Of a DNA stretch of 33,031 nucleotides, positions 32,712-33,031 are shown piece by piece; positions within the stretch are counted from its first letter, which is position 1; each line of letters opens with the position of its first letter. The notes beneath the pieces were generated by a model that made no database searches, was not told the origin of the DNA, and saw only the letters and a list, made by a program, of their open reading frames with translations. The position numbers and the translations under genes are program-made. The stretch comes from an uncultured Myxococcales bacterium (GTDB lineage: Bacteria > Myxococcota_A > UBA9042), in assembly GCA_903896545.1 (NCBI GenBank), contig CAITYF010000156.1, positions 1-33,031 of the forward strand, given 5' to 3'.

Positions 32712-32846
32712 ATGCCGACCTCTTTCGAACATCAAGTTGCTTCGGTCGGACCTGTTGCGTCTCGGACTGGGACTACGAGCGTGCAACTCCGGTGGCACGC
32801 CGTGGATGGACGCGGTCTGATCTCGAACTTCGGTCGGAGTGTGTAA
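32712..32846 (+). CDS. Possible 44-aa ORF between ruvB and the yggU-like gene
   Basis: An ATG two bases after the ruvB stop opens a 44-codon frame whose TAA directly abuts the next ATG at 32847. The close packing is suggestive, but there is no good ribosome-binding site and no recognisable family. It may be only leader sequence. Confidence 0.2.
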   Translation: MPTSFEHQVASVGPVASRTGTTSVQLRWHAVDGRGLISNFGRSV

Positions 32847-32951
32847 ATGGCGACACATCCAGCAGTCAGCGGCAAAGACGGTGACGTGCGCTTGGCCGTG
32901 CGCGCGCAGCCGGGTGCGAAGGTGAGGGGCGCATCCCCGACAAATTTCTGA
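32847..32951 (+). pseudogene. yggU: 5' fragment of a DUF167/YggU-family gene, apparently interrupted
   Basis: The ATG at 32847 has CGGAG upstream and opens a frame reading DGDVRLAVRAQPGAKV, which matches the N-terminal strand of DUF167/YggU proteins (pattern VRLxVRxQPxA, function unknown, about 75-100 aa). The match stops around codon 27, where GGGGCGCATCCCC begins at 32926; eight unrelated codons then lead to TGA at 32949. This is what an insertion-sequence end inside the gene would give. The rest of the gene is expected beyond the window. Family assignment is from a short stretch and remains tentative. Confidence 0.5.
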
Positions 32952-33031
32952 CGCCCTCAAGCAGCCTTAACCAGCCCCACAAACCCCTTCGTACTCCGCC
33001 AGGCTGCGCGTAGCGCCAGCATCGCGGTGGC
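32926..33031 (-). mobile_element. Left end of a probable insertion sequence (partial)
   Basis: From 32926 the sequence changes to GGGGCGCATCCCCGACAAAT, a palindromic end of the kind found at insertion-sequence tips. On the minus strand a frame is open from the window edge to a TGA at 32957-32959, reading LALRAAWRSTKGFVGLVKAA at its end, 28 bases inside the proposed tip, as expected for the C terminus of a transposase read outward. I cannot name the IS family from 24 residues. The other end and any target duplication are outside the window. Confidence 0.4.

Noticed and set aside
1..33031. tRNA genes, rRNA genes and CRISPR arrays
   Set aside because: I looked for T-loop motifs, rRNA-like stretches and regularly spaced direct repeats in the gaps and found none.

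Overview
The window is a GC-rich piece of chromosome from a Gram-negative bacterium. Several lipobox signal peptides, a cleavable-signal beta-barrel-like protein, a CcmF-type haem lyase and a large-P1-domain YidC support an outer membrane and periplasm. A Ser/Thr-kinase-like protein with a long Ala/Pro linker, secreted Cys-motif proteins, FG-GAP/UnbV lipoproteins and a protein resembling the DUF6178 family point to Myxococcota or a related former-deltaproteobacterial lineage. That assignment is inferred from gene content only.

Left part (1-4.8 kb): a small membrane protein, then a minus-strand run of a queuosine-precursor-transporter-like protein (yhhQ), an FG-GAP/UnbV lipoprotein and a hypothetical protein, followed by a stand-alone response-regulator receiver. 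Origin-type block (4.8-10.6 kb): dnaA on the minus strand, a 715-bp divergent gap, then rpmH-rnpA-yidD-yidC-jag on the plus strand with overlapping or close junctions. The gap has no recognisable consensus DnaA boxes. The usual mnmE/mnmG/parAB continuation after jag is absent.

Middle (10.7-18.3 kb): a lipoprotein, a VOC-fold protein, a 903-aa membrane-anchored pseudokinase, two secreted proteins and trxB. Between trxB and murI lies a 471-bp gene-free stretch with two oppositely oriented copies (A, B) of a three-hairpin element around a further long stem. A third copy (C) lies before xerC. The copies differ in sequence but keep their base pairs through compensatory changes, so this looks like a structured repeat or RNA family. 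It is the best candidate for something undescribed here.

Right part (18.8-33 kb): murI, a DUF6178-like acidic-headed protein, xerC coupled to a beta-barrel-like protein, a HEAT-repeat periplasmic protein, a long ccmF-like gene overlapping a convergent cyclophilin-like lipoprotein, the ruvC-ruvA-ruvB resolvasome operon, and the start of a DUF167/YggU-like gene that seems cut by an insertion sequence running off the window edge. No tRNA, rRNA or CRISPR array was seen.
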